Shown here: piece after piece, positions 15,470 to 23,377 of the stretch
Position numbering within the stretch: position 1 is the first letter of the stretch
Layout: each line of letters starts with the position of its first letter
From: CAZJHD01 sp964545855
Lineage (GTDB): Bacteria; Planctomycetota; UBA1135; JACQFD01
Assembly (NCBI GenBank): GCA_964545855.1
Contig: CAZJHD010000068.1
Coordinates: forward strand, 1 to 23,377
Length of the DNA stretch: 23,377 nucleotides
Reading direction: 5' to 3'
Program-made: the position numbers and the translations under genes
Notes under the pieces: generated by a model
What the model was told of the DNA's origin: nothing
The model's input: the letters and a program-made list of their open reading frames with translations, nothing else
Database searches by the model: none

Positions 15470-16462
15470 ATGCGACAGGAACGAACGCGAACGACCCTCC
15501 TCTCTCTCGCGGCCGGCGCGGCTGCCTTCACGAGTCTCTGCTTCGTGCAGGGCCCCCAGGTCGACTCCAAGCTCCCGAAGTACGAGAAGGCGAGCGGAGT
15601 CTCCGGACGCCTCGGATCCGTCGGCTCCGACACGCTGAACAACCTCATGACCTTCTGGACGGAGTCGTTCCAGAAGCTCTACCCGAGCGTGCGGACGGAG
15701 GTGGAGGGGAAGGGCTCCTCGACGGCGCCGCCGGCCCTCATCAAGGGCACGGCGCAGCTCGGGCCCATGAGCCGGAAGATGAAGTCGACGGAGATCGACG
15801 AGTTCCGCGCCAGGTTCGGCTACGAGCCGACGGCGATTCGGGTGGCGATCGATGCGCTCGCGGTCTGGGTGCACGCCGACAACCCGGTCGAGCGCGTGAC
15901 GATGCAGCAGATCGACGCGATGTTCTCGAAAGCGCGCCGGGGCGGATACGCCGAGGACGTCTCCACGTGGGGCCAGCTCGGCGCCACCGGCGAGTGGGCG
16001 AAGCTCCCCCTGAGCCTCTACGGCCGCAACTCGGCCTCGGGGACCTACGGCTACTTCAAGGAGCACGCGCTCTTCAAGGGCGACTTCAAGGACACCGTGA
16101 AGGAGCAGCCCGGCTCGGCCTCCGTCGTCCAGAGCGTCACGACCGATCGCGCCGCCGTCGGCTACAGCGGCATCGGCTACCGGACGTCGGGCGTGAAGGC
16201 GCTCGCGGTCGCGAACAAGGAAGGCGATCCGTTCGTCTCGACCGATTCGGAGAACGTCTACTCCGGGAAGTACCCGCTCTCGCGGTTCCTCTACGTCTAC
16301 GTCAACAAGGCGCCGAACCAGCCGATCGATCCGCTCGTTCGCGAGTTCCTCCGCTTCGTGCTCTCGAGCGAGGGCCAGGAGATCGTGCTCAAGGACGGCT
16401 ATCTCCCGCTGACGGCGAAGATGGCGGAGCAGGAGCTCGAGCGGCTCGGCCCGGTCCAGTAG
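15470..16462 (+). CDS. pstS: Phosphate-binding protein PstS
   Basis: 330 residues; ATG 15470 is supported by GGAGGAG at 15452-15458, one of the few strong ribosome sites here. The N-terminus (basic, then LLSLAAGAAAFTSLCF) is a signal sequence with no clear cleavage site. Phosphate-binding loops of the PstS family are visible: GSDTL at 52-56, GKGSSTAPPAL at 80-90, GPMSRKM at 98-104 and GRNSASGTYGYF at 185-196, followed by VGYSGIGY. PstS captures phosphate in the periplasm and hands it to PstCA. It is the first gene of the pstSCAB cluster and is preceded by two candidate PHO boxes. Confidence 0.95.
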   Translation: MRQERTRTTLLSLAAGAAAFTSLCFVQGPQVDSKLPKYEKASGVSGRLGSVGSDTLNNLMTFWTESFQKLYPSVRTEVEGKGSSTAPPALIKGTAQLGPMSRKMKSTEIDEFRARFGYEPTAIRVAIDALAVWVHADNPVERVTMQQIDAMFSKARRGGYAEDVSTWGQLGATGEWAKLPLSLYGRNSASGTYGYFKEHALFKGDFKDTVKEQPGSASVVQSVTTDRAAVGYSGIGYRTSGVKALAVANKEGDPFVSTDSENVYSGKYPLSRFLYVYVNKAPNQPIDPLVREFLRFVLSSEGQEIVLKDGYLPLTAKMAEQELERLGPVQ

Positions 16463-16493
16463 CTCCGGGCGCCCGCGACCCCCTGCGCTCCCG

Positions 16494-18776
16494 ATGGGAG
16501 TCGAGACCGCCGCCCCTCCGGACGGCGCTTCTTCGAGGGCCGCCGGCTCGAGCGGCGGCGCGTCTCCGCGCCGCCGCGTCGGGCCCGTGAAGACCGCGCC
16601 GCGGCGGCTCTTCGCCGATCGCGCTGCCCGGTGGGGTGTCGCGGGCGGAGGACTCGCGATCATCGCGAGCATCCTCGGAATCCTCTTCTTCCTCGTGTAC
16701 GAGGTGGCGCCGCTCTTCGTCCCGGCGGGAGTCGAGGCGCGGGCGGCGAGCGGCGTTCCCGACGTCGCATCGGCGCTCCTCGTCGACGAGAGCTGTACGA
16801 CGGCGGCATGGCTCGGCGCCGACGGCCGCCTGCGGGCGGGGCGTCTCGACGCGCCGTCGGAGGCGAAGGAGATCCCTCTCGCCGGATTCGAGCCCACGCC
16901 CCTCGCCGTCGCGCGCGCGCGGGTCCGGGGAGGCGGGTTCGAGGCGCTCGCGGCCGACGGCCGCGTGCTCGCGATCCCGGTCCGGTTCGCCGAGCGATGG
17001 GAGGGCTCGACGCGGCGGGTCGAGGTGGTGCCGGGCGCCGTGATCGCGTGGTCCTTCGGTCCCGACGCCCGTCCGCAGCAAGCGTTCCTCGCGGCCCTCG
17101 GCCCCGATGGCCGGGCGCTCCTCGCAGCGCCCGGGATCGACCGGAGGCTCCACCTCGCGCACCGCTCGGTGACGACGAACGAGATGACGGACGAGGAGTC
17201 GGAGGAGTGGACGCGCTCGGAGGAGCCGTGTCCTTCGGACCTGACGAGCCTCGTCGCGAGCCGCGATCTGACGAGCGTCTACGGCGGGACGCGGCGGGGA
17301 GATCTCGCCTGGTGGTTCCTCGGGGGAGAGGGATTCTCGTCGTTCGCGCAGAACGTCCCGGCGGGCGCCTCCGCCGTGACGGGGCTCGCGCTCCTCTTGG
17401 GGGACGAGGCGCTCGCCGTCGGGCAGGCCGACGGGAGCGTGAGCGTGTGGTTCGCCGTGCGCGAGTCCGACTCATCGAAGGCTCTCACGCGAATTCGCGA
17501 CTTCCCGCGGCACGACGCGGCAGTGCGCTTCTTCGGTGCGTCCACGCGCGACCGGACGTTCGCCGCGCTCGACGAGGCGGGGACGTTCGGCCTCTACCAC
17601 TCCACGTCGGAGCGGACGCTCTGGCGTGGCGATCTCGGACTGCGCGATCCCCAGTCGCTCACGCTCGCTCCGAAGGGCGATGCGGCGTGGGTGGCCGGCG
17701 GCGATCGGACGGTCGCGCTCTCGATCCGCAATCCTCATCCCGAGGTGAGCCTCCACGCCCTCTTCGGCAAGGTCCACTACGAGACGCTCGATGCGCCCTC
17801 CTGGACGTGGCAGTCGACGGGGGGCAGCGACGAGTTCGAGGCGAAGCTGAGCCTCTACCCGCTCCTGATCGGGACGCTGAAGGGAACCCTCTACTCGCTG
17901 CTCCTCGCGGTGCCCCTCGGCGTGCTGGCGGCGATGTACGTCTCGCAGTTCATGCACCCGAACCTCCGGCGCTGGGTGAAGCCGGTCGTCGAGATCATGG
18001 CGGCGCTCCCGAGCGTCGTGCTCGGCTTCCTCGGGGGGCTCTGGCTCGCGCCGCACGTGGAGGAGCGTTTCCCGGGGCTCGTCCTGATGCTCCTCTTCCT
18101 GCCGCTCTCGATCGTGGCGGCGGGATTCGCGTCGCGCTGGCTGCCGCTCGGATTCCGCGCGCGCTTTCCTGCCGGATTCGAGGCCTTCGCGTTCGTCGGC
18201 GTGCTCGTCGGCGCCATGGCGGCGGCCTTCGCGCTCGGCGGATCCTTCGAGAACCTCGCCTTCGGCGGCGACTACCGGGCGTGGCTGCGCGACGTGCTCG
18301 GGATCCGCTTCGACCAGCGGAACGCCATCGTGGTCGGGATCGTGATGGGTTTCGCGGTCGTGCCGATCGTCTTCTCGATCGCCGAGGACGCCTTCACGAA
18401 CGTGCCCCGCAGCCTGATTTCGGGATCGCTCGCGCTCGGCGCGAGCCGCTGGCAGACGGTGGCGCGCGTCGTCCTCCCCACGGCGAGCCCCGGCATCTTC
18501 TCGGCGGTGATGGTCGGGCTCGGCCGCGCCGTCGGGGAGACCATGATCGTGCTGATGGCCACCGGGAACACCGCGACCCTCGACTGGAGCGCTTTCGAGG
18601 GCTTCCGGACGCTCTCCGCGAATCTCGCGCAGGAGATTCCCGAGGCGGCCCAGGGCTCGACGCTCTACCGGACGCTCTTCCTCTCCGCTCTGCTCCTCTT
18701 CGCGGTGACGTTCCTCCTCAACACCGTCGCGGAGATCGTGCGCCAGCGCCTCCGCAGGAAGTACGCGAACCTGTGA
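16494..18776 (+). CDS. pstC: Phosphate ABC transporter permease PstC, long form
   Basis: 760 residues, more than twice the length of E. coli PstC. A flexible N-terminus leads to one helix at about 47-70, then about 370 residues outside the membrane with beta-propeller-like repeats (for example VGQADGSVSVWF, FAALDEAGTFGLYH). The permease domain starts near residue 452 (YPLLIGTLKGTLYSLLLAVP) and has the EAA-type coupling loop GASRWQTVARVVLPTASPG near 648, which docks on PstB. Long PstC proteins of this layout also occur in Pseudomonas and relatives. It forms the membrane channel with PstA. It starts 31 bases after pstS, and its stop overlaps the pstA start by GTGA. A GTG at 16587 is an alternative start. 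Confidence 0.93.
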   Translation: MGVETAAPPDGASSRAAGSSGGASPRRRVGPVKTAPRRLFADRAARWGVAGGGLAIIASILGILFFLVYEVAPLFVPAGVEARAASGVPDVASALLVDESCTTAAWLGADGRLRAGRLDAPSEAKEIPLAGFEPTPLAVARARVRGGGFEALAADGRVLAIPVRFAERWEGSTRRVEVVPGAVIAWSFGPDARPQQAFLAALGPDGRALLAAPGIDRRLHLAHRSVTTNEMTDEESEEWTRSEEPCPSDLTSLVASRDLTSVYGGTRRGDLAWWFLGGEGFSSFAQNVPAGASAVTGLALLLGDEALAVGQADGSVSVWFAVRESDSSKALTRIRDFPRHDAAVRFFGASTRDRTFAALDEAGTFGLYHSTSERTLWRGDLGLRDPQSLTLAPKGDAAWVAGGDRTVALSIRNPHPEVSLHALFGKVHYETLDAPSWTWQSTGGSDEFEAKLSLYPLLIGTLKGTLYSLLLAVPLGVLAAMYVSQFMHPNLRRWVKPVVEIMAALPSVVLGFLGGLWLAPHVEERFPGLVLMLLFLPLSIVAAGFASRWLPLGFRARFPAGFEAFAFVGVLVGAMAAAFALGGSFENLAFGGDYRAWLRDVLGIRFDQRNAIVVGIVMGFAVVPIVFSIAEDAFTNVPRSLISGSLALGASRWQTVARVVLPTASPGIFSAVMVGLGRAVGETMIVLMATGNTATLDWSAFEGFRTLSANLAQEIPEAAQGSTLYRTLFLSALLLFAVTFLLNTVAEIVRQRLRRKYANL

Positions 18777-20452
18777 GCGCCGTCGTCGAGCCGCGACCCG
18801 CGCGGAGATCGCTTACCCGTGCGAAGCCGCGGTCGGGAACGGGCGGCGACGTGATGATCTGGCTCTGCGGAGGCGCGCTCGCGCTGAATCTCCTCCTCGT
18901 GGGGAGCCTCCTCGTTCTGCTCGCGGTGAACGGGCTCTCGCATTTCTGGCCGAGGGATCTCGTCTCGTTCGAGCTCGCCGATGGGTCGCGGCTCCTCGGG
19001 GAGATCCACGAGCGGAAGCCCGTGGCAGGGTCCGCCGCCGACGAGGCGGAGCCGGCCATGCGGATCCGCGTGAAGGCGGGCAACCGCGAGCGCACGCGGG
19101 ACGAATTCCTGTGGATCGAAGAGAGCGCGATCGCGCGTCGAGAGACGCCTTCCGACGCAGTTCTCCTCGAGCGCGTCCAGAACGGGAACTTCCACGGATA
19201 CCTGGAGGAGCTCCACGCCGCCGGCGCGCCGCCCGCCGTGGGACGCGCGGAGGCGTGGCGCGCACTCGCGCCGGTGCTCGCAGAGAAGCACCGCGAGGCG
19301 GAGCGCGTCGAGCGGTTCCTCCGCGACGAGATCGATCCGCGCAACCGTCGGATGGAGGCGCTGCGCTTCGCGGCCCGCCGGCTCGAGATCGACGGAGTCC
19401 CCGAGGCGAAGCCCCGGCCCGAGAAGGACTCGATCGAGAGCGAGCGACGTGCGCTCGGATCCGAGATCGACACCCTCGGCGCCGAAGTCGGTGCGATGCG
19501 CGACGAGCTCCTCGAGGACCGCGTCGTCCTCTCCGTCGCGGACGGATCGCGCTTCGAGCTCCCCGTCGCCTCCATCGTCCGGGCGCTGCGGCCGAACGAG
19601 CTCGGGACGGCCGGATCGCTCCGCCTCTGGCTTGCCCGCCTGTGGGAGTTCGTCTCCGGCGACCCCCGCGAATCGAACACCGAAGGGGGCGTCTTCCCGG
19701 CCCTGTTCGGCACCGTGCTGATGGTCTTCCTCATGTCGATCGCCGTCGTGCCCCTCGGGGTCCTCGCGGCGCTCTACCTGCGCGAGTACGCGAAGCAGGG
19801 AGCGATGGTCCAGGCCGTGCGCATCGCGGTGAACAATCTCGCAGGCGTGCCCTCGATCGTCTTCGGGGTCTTCGGCCTCGGATTCTTCGTCTACGTCCTC
19901 GGCGGATCGCTCGACGCGCTCTTCTTCCCCGAGAGGCTTCCGCGCGCGACCCTCGGGACCGGCGGGATCCTCTGGGCGAGCCTCACGCTCGCGCTGCTCA
20001 CCGTGCCCGTCGTGATCGTCGCGACGGAGGAGGGGCTCGCCGCCGTGCCGCGCATCGTGCGCGAGGGGTCGCTCGCGCTCGGTGCCACGAAGTTCGAGAC
20101 GACGTGGCGCGTCGTGCTGCCGGCGGCGGCGCCGGGGATCCTGACGGGCCTCATCCTCGCCATGGCGCGTGCCGCGGGGGAGGTAGCGCCGCTCATGATC
20201 GTCGGGATGGTGAAGATGGTCTCCGACCTCCCCGTGGACGGAGAGTTCCCCTACGTGCATTTCGAGAGGAAGTTCATGCACCTCGGCTTCCAGATCTACG
20301 ACGTGGGATTCCAGAGCCCGAACGTGGAGGCGGTGAAGCCTCTCGTGTTCGCGACGGCGTTCCTCCTGGTCTTCCTGGTCGTCGCCATGAACGCCCTCGC
20401 CATCCGCATTCGAAGCCATCTGCAGCGCAAGTACGCGGGAGCCGCCGTGTGA
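18773..20452 (+). CDS. pstA: Phosphate ABC transporter permease PstA, long form
   Basis: 559 residues, starting at a GTG that overlaps the pstC stop. An N-terminal helix (about 27-52) is followed by about 250 residues outside the membrane, including a charged, coiled-coil-like stretch (for example SERRALGSEIDTLGAEVGAM). The permease domain begins near 309 (FPALFGTVLMVFLMSIAVVP), contains NNLAGVPSIVFGVFG, and has the EAA loop GATKFETTWRVVLPAAAPG near 430. It pairs with PstC. The long extracytoplasmic insertion parallels that of PstC, and the two probably contact each other or PstS. Its stop overlaps the pstB start by GTGA. Confidence 0.93.
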   Translation: MSAVVEPRPARRSLTRAKPRSGTGGDVMIWLCGGALALNLLLVGSLLVLLAVNGLSHFWPRDLVSFELADGSRLLGEIHERKPVAGSAADEAEPAMRIRVKAGNRERTRDEFLWIEESAIARRETPSDAVLLERVQNGNFHGYLEELHAAGAPPAVGRAEAWRALAPVLAEKHREAERVERFLRDEIDPRNRRMEALRFAARRLEIDGVPEAKPRPEKDSIESERRALGSEIDTLGAEVGAMRDELLEDRVVLSVADGSRFELPVASIVRALRPNELGTAGSLRLWLARLWEFVSGDPRESNTEGGVFPALFGTVLMVFLMSIAVVPLGVLAALYLREYAKQGAMVQAVRIAVNNLAGVPSIVFGVFGLGFFVYVLGGSLDALFFPERLPRATLGTGGILWASLTLALLTVPVVIVATEEGLAAVPRIVREGSLALGATKFETTWRVVLPAAAPGILTGLILAMARAAGEVAPLMIVGMVKMVSDLPVDGEFPYVHFERKFMHLGFQIYDVGFQSPNVEAVKPLVFATAFLLVFLVVAMNALAIRIRSHLQRKYAGAAV

Positions 20453-21336
20453 CACTGCCGAAGCCGACCTCCGCGCCTCTCCGCCGAAACCCACGATCCC
20501 GAATGACGCCGTCTCCGGAGCCCCGCACACAGCCTCCGCCCTCCCGGAGCGCGAGCGATCCCGCCCTCGATCCGAGGATCGACGACCCGATCCTCGTCGT
20601 CGAGGACCTGAGCCTCTGGTACGGCGCGAAGCCCGCGCTCCAGTCGCTCTCGATGAAGATCGCGAAGAACCGCGTCACGGCCTTCATCGGTCCTTCCGGC
20701 TGCGGGAAGTCGACGTTCCTGCGCTGCTTCAATCGGATGAACGATCTCGTCGACGGCGTCCGGATCGAGGGGAGCATTCGATTCGACGGAGAGGACGTGT
20801 ACGACCGGACGACGGACGTGAACGCGCTCCGCAAGCGCATCGGGATGGTGTTCCAGAAGTCGAACCCGTTCCCGAAGTCGATCTACGAGAACGTGGCCTT
20901 CGGCTGCCGCATCCACGGCGTCCGCGGCCGGAGCCAGCTCGACGAGATCGTCGAGCGGAGCCTCCGGGGCGCCGCCCTCTGGGAGGAGGTGAAGGATCGC
21001 CTCCACGAGAGCGCGCTGGGTCTCTCGGGCGGTCAGCAGCAGCGGCTCTGCATCGCCCGCGCCATCGCCGTCGAGCCCGAGGTGATCCTGCTCGACGAGC
21101 CCTGCTCGGCGCTCGACCCGATCGCGACCGGCCGCATCGAGGAGCTCATGCAGGAGCTCAAGCAGAGCTACACGCTGGTGATCGTGACGCACAACATGCA
21201 GCAGGCGTCGCGCGTCGCCGACTTCACGGCGTTCATGTATCTCGGCGAGATGATCGAGTACGGGATCACGAACAAGCTCTTCGTGAACCCCATGAAGAAG
21301 CAGACCGAGGAGTACATCACCGGCCGCTTCGGATAG
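20449..21336 (+). CDS. pstB: Phosphate ABC transporter ATP-binding protein PstB
   Basis: 295 residues from GTG 20449, chosen because GGGAG lies 7 bases upstream and the GTGA overlap repeats the pstC/pstA arrangement. ATG 20503 (277 residues) is the alternative but has no visible ribosome site. Motifs in order: Walker A GPSGCGKST, Q-loop VFQKSNPFP, signature LSGGQQQRL, Walker B VILLDEPCSALDP and switch His in IVTHNM. NPFPKSIYENVAFG and the DEPCSALDPIAT end are typical of PstB rather than other ABC proteins. It hydrolyses ATP to drive phosphate import through PstCA. Its gene end faces phoU, 33 bases away on the other strand. Confidence 0.95.
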   Translation: MTLPKPTSAPLRRNPRSRMTPSPEPRTQPPPSRSASDPALDPRIDDPILVVEDLSLWYGAKPALQSLSMKIAKNRVTAFIGPSGCGKSTFLRCFNRMNDLVDGVRIEGSIRFDGEDVYDRTTDVNALRKRIGMVFQKSNPFPKSIYENVAFGCRIHGVRGRSQLDEIVERSLRGAALWEEVKDRLHESALGLSGGQQQRLCIARAIAVEPEVILLDEPCSALDPIATGRIEELMQELKQSYTLVIVTHNMQQASRVADFTAFMYLGEMIEYGITNKLFVNPMKKQTEEYITGRFG

Positions 21337-21340
21337 CGCG

Positions 21341-21354
21341 CGGCGCTTCCGCCG
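21341..21354. terminator. Short hairpin between convergent pstB and phoU
   Basis: CGGCG (21341-21345) pairs with CGCCG (21350-21354) around a CTTC tetraloop, in the 33-base gap between the two convergent stop codons. It may help end transcription from both sides. The stem is short and there is no T-tract. Confidence 0.3.
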
Positions 21355-21369
21355 GCCGCTCGCCAGCGT

Positions 21370-22071
21370 TCAGCCCGACGCGGGGGGGATCTTCGATTCC
21401 GACTTCGACGCCTCGGCGCCGAGATGCCGGATGTCGCGTCCCTCGACGTAGTAGATGACGTCCTCGCCGATGTTGGTCGCGTGGTCGGCGATGCGCTCGA
21501 GGTTGCGCGCGATCAGCAGCAGGTGCAGTGCCCGCGTCACGGTCTTCGGGTCCTCGATCATGAAGGTGAGGAGCTCCCGGAAGAGCTGCTTGTAGAGACC
21601 ATCGATCTCGTCGTCCCTGCGGCAGATCTCGAGAGCGAGCGCGGCGTCCTTCTGCACGAAGGAATCCAGGCTCTCGCGCACCATGGCCTGCACCATCCCG
21701 GCGAGCCGCGGGAGGTCGATGTAGGGCTTGAGGGGCGGCTCCCGATTCAGCACCTCGGCGGCCTGGGCGATGTTCACGGCCGAGTCGCCCATGCGCTCGA
21801 GGTCGTTCACGATCTTCATGGCCGCGGCGAGGAAGCGCAGGTCGCGGGCCATGGGTTGCCAGCGGGCGAGCACGCTCAGCACGCGCTCGTCGGTCTCCTT
21901 CTCGAGCCGATCCACGTCCAGGTCGGTCTTGCAGACGGCCTTCGCCAAGGCGTCGTCGCGGTCGATCAGCGACTTCATGGAGTCGGAGATCATCTTCTCG
22001 ACGATCCCGCCCATCCGCAGGACCGACTTGCGGATCGAATCGATCTCTTGCTCGAAGTGGGGCCGCTCCAT
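21370..22071 (-). CDS. phoU: Phosphate transport system regulator PhoU
   Basis: 233 residues, all-helical, with the two PhoU metal-binding repeats: NDLERMGDSAVNI (E92-x3-D96) and RNLERIADHATNIGED (E192-x3-D196). PhoU links the Pst transporter to PhoR and keeps PhoB inactive when phosphate is plentiful. In many bacteria phoU is the last gene of the pst operon on the same strand; here it is convergent to pstB and 57 bases downstream of the metallophosphoesterase gene on its own strand. TATACT at 22089-22084 on the minus strand could be a -10 element giving phoU its own promoter; no good -35 was found. The gene has no PHO-box-like repeat in front. Confidence 0.95.
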   Translation of the reverse strand: MERPHFEQEIDSIRKSVLRMGGIVEKMISDSMKSLIDRDDALAKAVCKTDLDVDRLEKETDERVLSVLARWQPMARDLRFLAAAMKIVNDLERMGDSAVNIAQAAEVLNREPPLKPYIDLPRLAGMVQAMVRESLDSFVQKDAALALEICRRDDEIDGLYKQLFRELLTFMIEDPKTVTRALHLLLIARNLERIADHATNIGEDVIYYVEGRDIRHLGAEASKSESKIPPASG

Positions 22072-22128
22072 GGGAGGACTCCGAGTATAGGAGGCTGTGC
22101 GGCGCCGCTTCGACGGCGGCGCTGGGGT

Positions 22129-23199
22129 TCACGGGGATTTCTTGGGGCGGACCGACGCGAAGCGGCCGACGACGAGCGACGTCGACTCCGACGGCGCCGC
22201 CTGGAGCGTGACGAGCGGCACGTGGGGAGGGCAGAAGGCGCGCAGCGGGACGCAGACGACGCCGACTCCCCTGCCGACGAAGGCGGTCGTCCGTCCCGCC
22301 CGGTAGATCCCGTCGACGAAACGGCCTCGCGTATGCGTCGTGATCGGCGGGATGCCCGGCGCGCGGACCTGGCCACCGTGCGTGTGGCCGCTCAGCATCA
22401 CGTCGACGTCGCACCGCTGTGCGAAGGGGAGCGCGTCGGGCGTGTGCGAGAGGAGGACGCGCGTCGCCGTATCGCGCGACCGCTCGCGCGCGCGCGCGAG
22501 GTCGAATCGGCCGGCTCCGCCGTCGTCCACGCCGAGGAGCGCGAGGTGCTGGCCGCGCCGCTCGATCGTCGTGGCGTGGTTCATGAGCGTGAGAGCGCCT
22601 GCCTTCTCCAGCGTCTTGATGATGCGGAGGATGTCCTGCGAGTAGTGGTCGTGGTTCCCGGGCACGGAGAGCACGCCGTCCTTCGCGCGGAGCTTCGCCA
22701 TCGCATCCGCCACATCGATCGCTTCGTCGGCCTCGTAGTTCACCATGTCGCCGCCGAGCACGATCAGGTCGGGCTTCGCCCGCGTGACCCGCTCGAAGAG
22801 CACCGAGAGCACGTCGGCGCCGAGGTAGGGGCCGGCGTGGATGTCCGAGAGGAACGCGATCGTGTAGCCGTCGAAGGCCGCGTGGAGTCCCGGCACGGTG
22901 AGCGTGACGCGCGGCAGCTCCGCGCGGTCGAGCATCCGCGCCATCCACCGGCGCCCCGGCGGCCGGATCACCCGCGCGAGCGCCTGCCAGGAGCGCTTCG
23001 CCGCCTTCTGGAAGCTCACGGGCACGTGCGGGAACGCAGCGCGCACCTCGGGGTCGTCGGGGCCGAGCGCCGTGAAGCCTCCCGCGTGACGCGGCACGCG
23101 ATGGATCGGCGCCACGACGTGGAGCCGTCCGCTCGCGTGCCGGCGGATCGGATTCCGCACACGGAGTCGGTGGGGGCCGGAGGGCTTCCTTCGATGCAT
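22129..23199 (-). CDS. Calcineurin-like metallophosphoesterase (YkuE/LpxG-type)
   Basis: 356 residues. All metal-binding blocks of the family are present: SDIHAG (D119, H121), GGDMVN (D151), GNHD (N182, H183), LSHTPD (H252) and SGHTHGGQ (H272, H274), with the late CPPHVPLVTL segment near the end. This subgroup includes YkuE-like phosphodiesterases and the LpxG-type UDP-2,3-diacylglucosamine hydrolases of lipid A synthesis; the substrate cannot be settled here. Residues 1-95 are Arg-rich without a clear helix or signal, so the true start may lie further in, for example at Met86 or Met89. It could form an operon with phoU downstream. A perfect 10-bp palindrome sits 5 bases upstream of its ATG. 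Confidence 0.88.
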   Translation of the reverse strand: MHRRKPSGPHRLRVRNPIRRHASGRLHVVAPIHRVPRHAGGFTALGPDDPEVRAAFPHVPVSFQKAAKRSWQALARVIRPPGRRWMARMLDRAELPRVTLTVPGLHAAFDGYTIAFLSDIHAGPYLGADVLSVLFERVTRAKPDLIVLGGDMVNYEADEAIDVADAMAKLRAKDGVLSVPGNHDHYSQDILRIIKTLEKAGALTLMNHATTIERRGQHLALLGVDDGGAGRFDLARARERSRDTATRVLLSHTPDALPFAQRCDVDVMLSGHTHGGQVRAPGIPPITTHTRGRFVDGIYRAGRTTAFVGRGVGVVCVPLRAFCPPHVPLVTLQAAPSESTSLVVGRFASVRPKKSP

Positions 23200-23334
23200 G
23201 AAGTACCGATCGGTCGTCGGGCGGCGCCGGCAGCAGGGATCGGGCCGACCGTTCTACCCGGAGGAGCGTCGCCGGTGCGCGCGCGCCCATTCCCCCTGGG
23301 AGGCGTTCGAGGGGAGCCGTAGGCTCCTCGGCAC

Positions 23335-23377
23335 GCGCCCGTAGCTCAGTTGGATAGAGCGACGGTTTCCTAAACCG
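23335..23377 (+). tRNA. tRNA-Arg (anticodon CCT), cut by the window end
   Basis: The first 43 bases of a tRNA are visible: acceptor 5' strand GCGCCCG (23335-23341), TA, D-stem GCTC/GAGC with an AGTTGGATA loop, then anticodon stem ACGGT and loop TTCCTAA at 23367-23373. The anticodon is CCT (23369-23371), which reads AGG as arginine. The 3' half, with variable loop and T-arm, lies outside the window. Confidence 0.9.

Noticed and set aside
15526..15545. CTTCACG followed by CTTCG inside pstS, resembling a PHO box
   Set aside because: Units are 15 bases apart rather than 11 and lie in the signal-peptide coding region.
18665..20530. Minus-strand open frame antisense to pstA
   Set aside because: Very charged His/Glu/Arg-rich product without membrane or domain signal; pstA on the plus strand is unambiguous.
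23313..23327. GGAGCC-GTA-GGCTCC hairpin just upstream of the tRNA
   Set aside because: Only six base pairs, no T-tract and no upstream plus-strand gene to terminate, so not annotated.
1..23377. CRISPR arrays, insertion sequences, prophage or integration sites
   Set aside because: No regularly spaced repeats, transposase, integrase or phage genes were seen; the tRNA at the end is cut off, so no attachment site can be judged.

Overview
The window is very GC-rich bacterial DNA, densely packed with genes on both strands and with gaps of at most about 250 bases. The organism is Gram-negative in architecture: there is a phosphate-selective outer-membrane porin, secreted proteins with signal peptides and likely lipoproteins. 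A secreted protein with a Cys-rich C-terminal domain resembles proteins I associate with GC-rich Planctomycetota, and most starts lack a strong Shine-Dalgarno sequence. A planctomycete or related lineage is therefore my best guess, but this is inference only.

Region 1 (1-10270) is a set of unlinked-looking housekeeping or accessory genes. They are a membrane-anchored SGNH-type hydrolase (-), an S9-family dipeptidyl-peptidase-like lipoprotein (+), a secreted protein with the Cys-rich C-terminal domain (+), a Nudix hydrolase (+), a thioredoxin-fold lipoprotein that has lost its CxxC motif (-), an unrecognised secreted protein (+) and a large six-hairpin glycosidase-like secreted protein (+).

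Region 2 (10323-23199) is an almost complete phosphate-starvation (Pho) locus: phoB-like regulator, phoR sensor kinase, a second phoB-like regulator, OprP-type porin, pstS, pstC, pstA, pstB, and on the opposite strand phoU preceded by a metallophosphoesterase. The two permeases are the long type, with a large extracytoplasmic domain inserted after the first membrane helix. Gene junctions phoB/phoR (ATGA), pstC/pstA (GTGA) and pstA/pstB (GTGA) overlap by four bases, which suggests translational coupling.

The most notable signal is three copies of an 11-bp-period direct repeat, pattern CTTCAC-N-G-N-N-T-CTTC-R-C. One lies directly upstream of the second response regulator and two lie upstream of pstS. 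Spacing (7-bp units, 4-bp gaps) matches known PHO boxes but the sequence differs from the enterobacterial one. A strong hairpin terminator after the porin separates the regulator-porin unit from the pst unit. The inferred model is: PhoR senses phosphate and transport state, PhoB-type regulators bind these boxes, and porin, PstS, PstCAB and PhoU deliver and gauge phosphate uptake.

The window ends inside a tRNA-Arg(CCT) gene. I see no CRISPR array, insertion sequence, prophage or rRNA.
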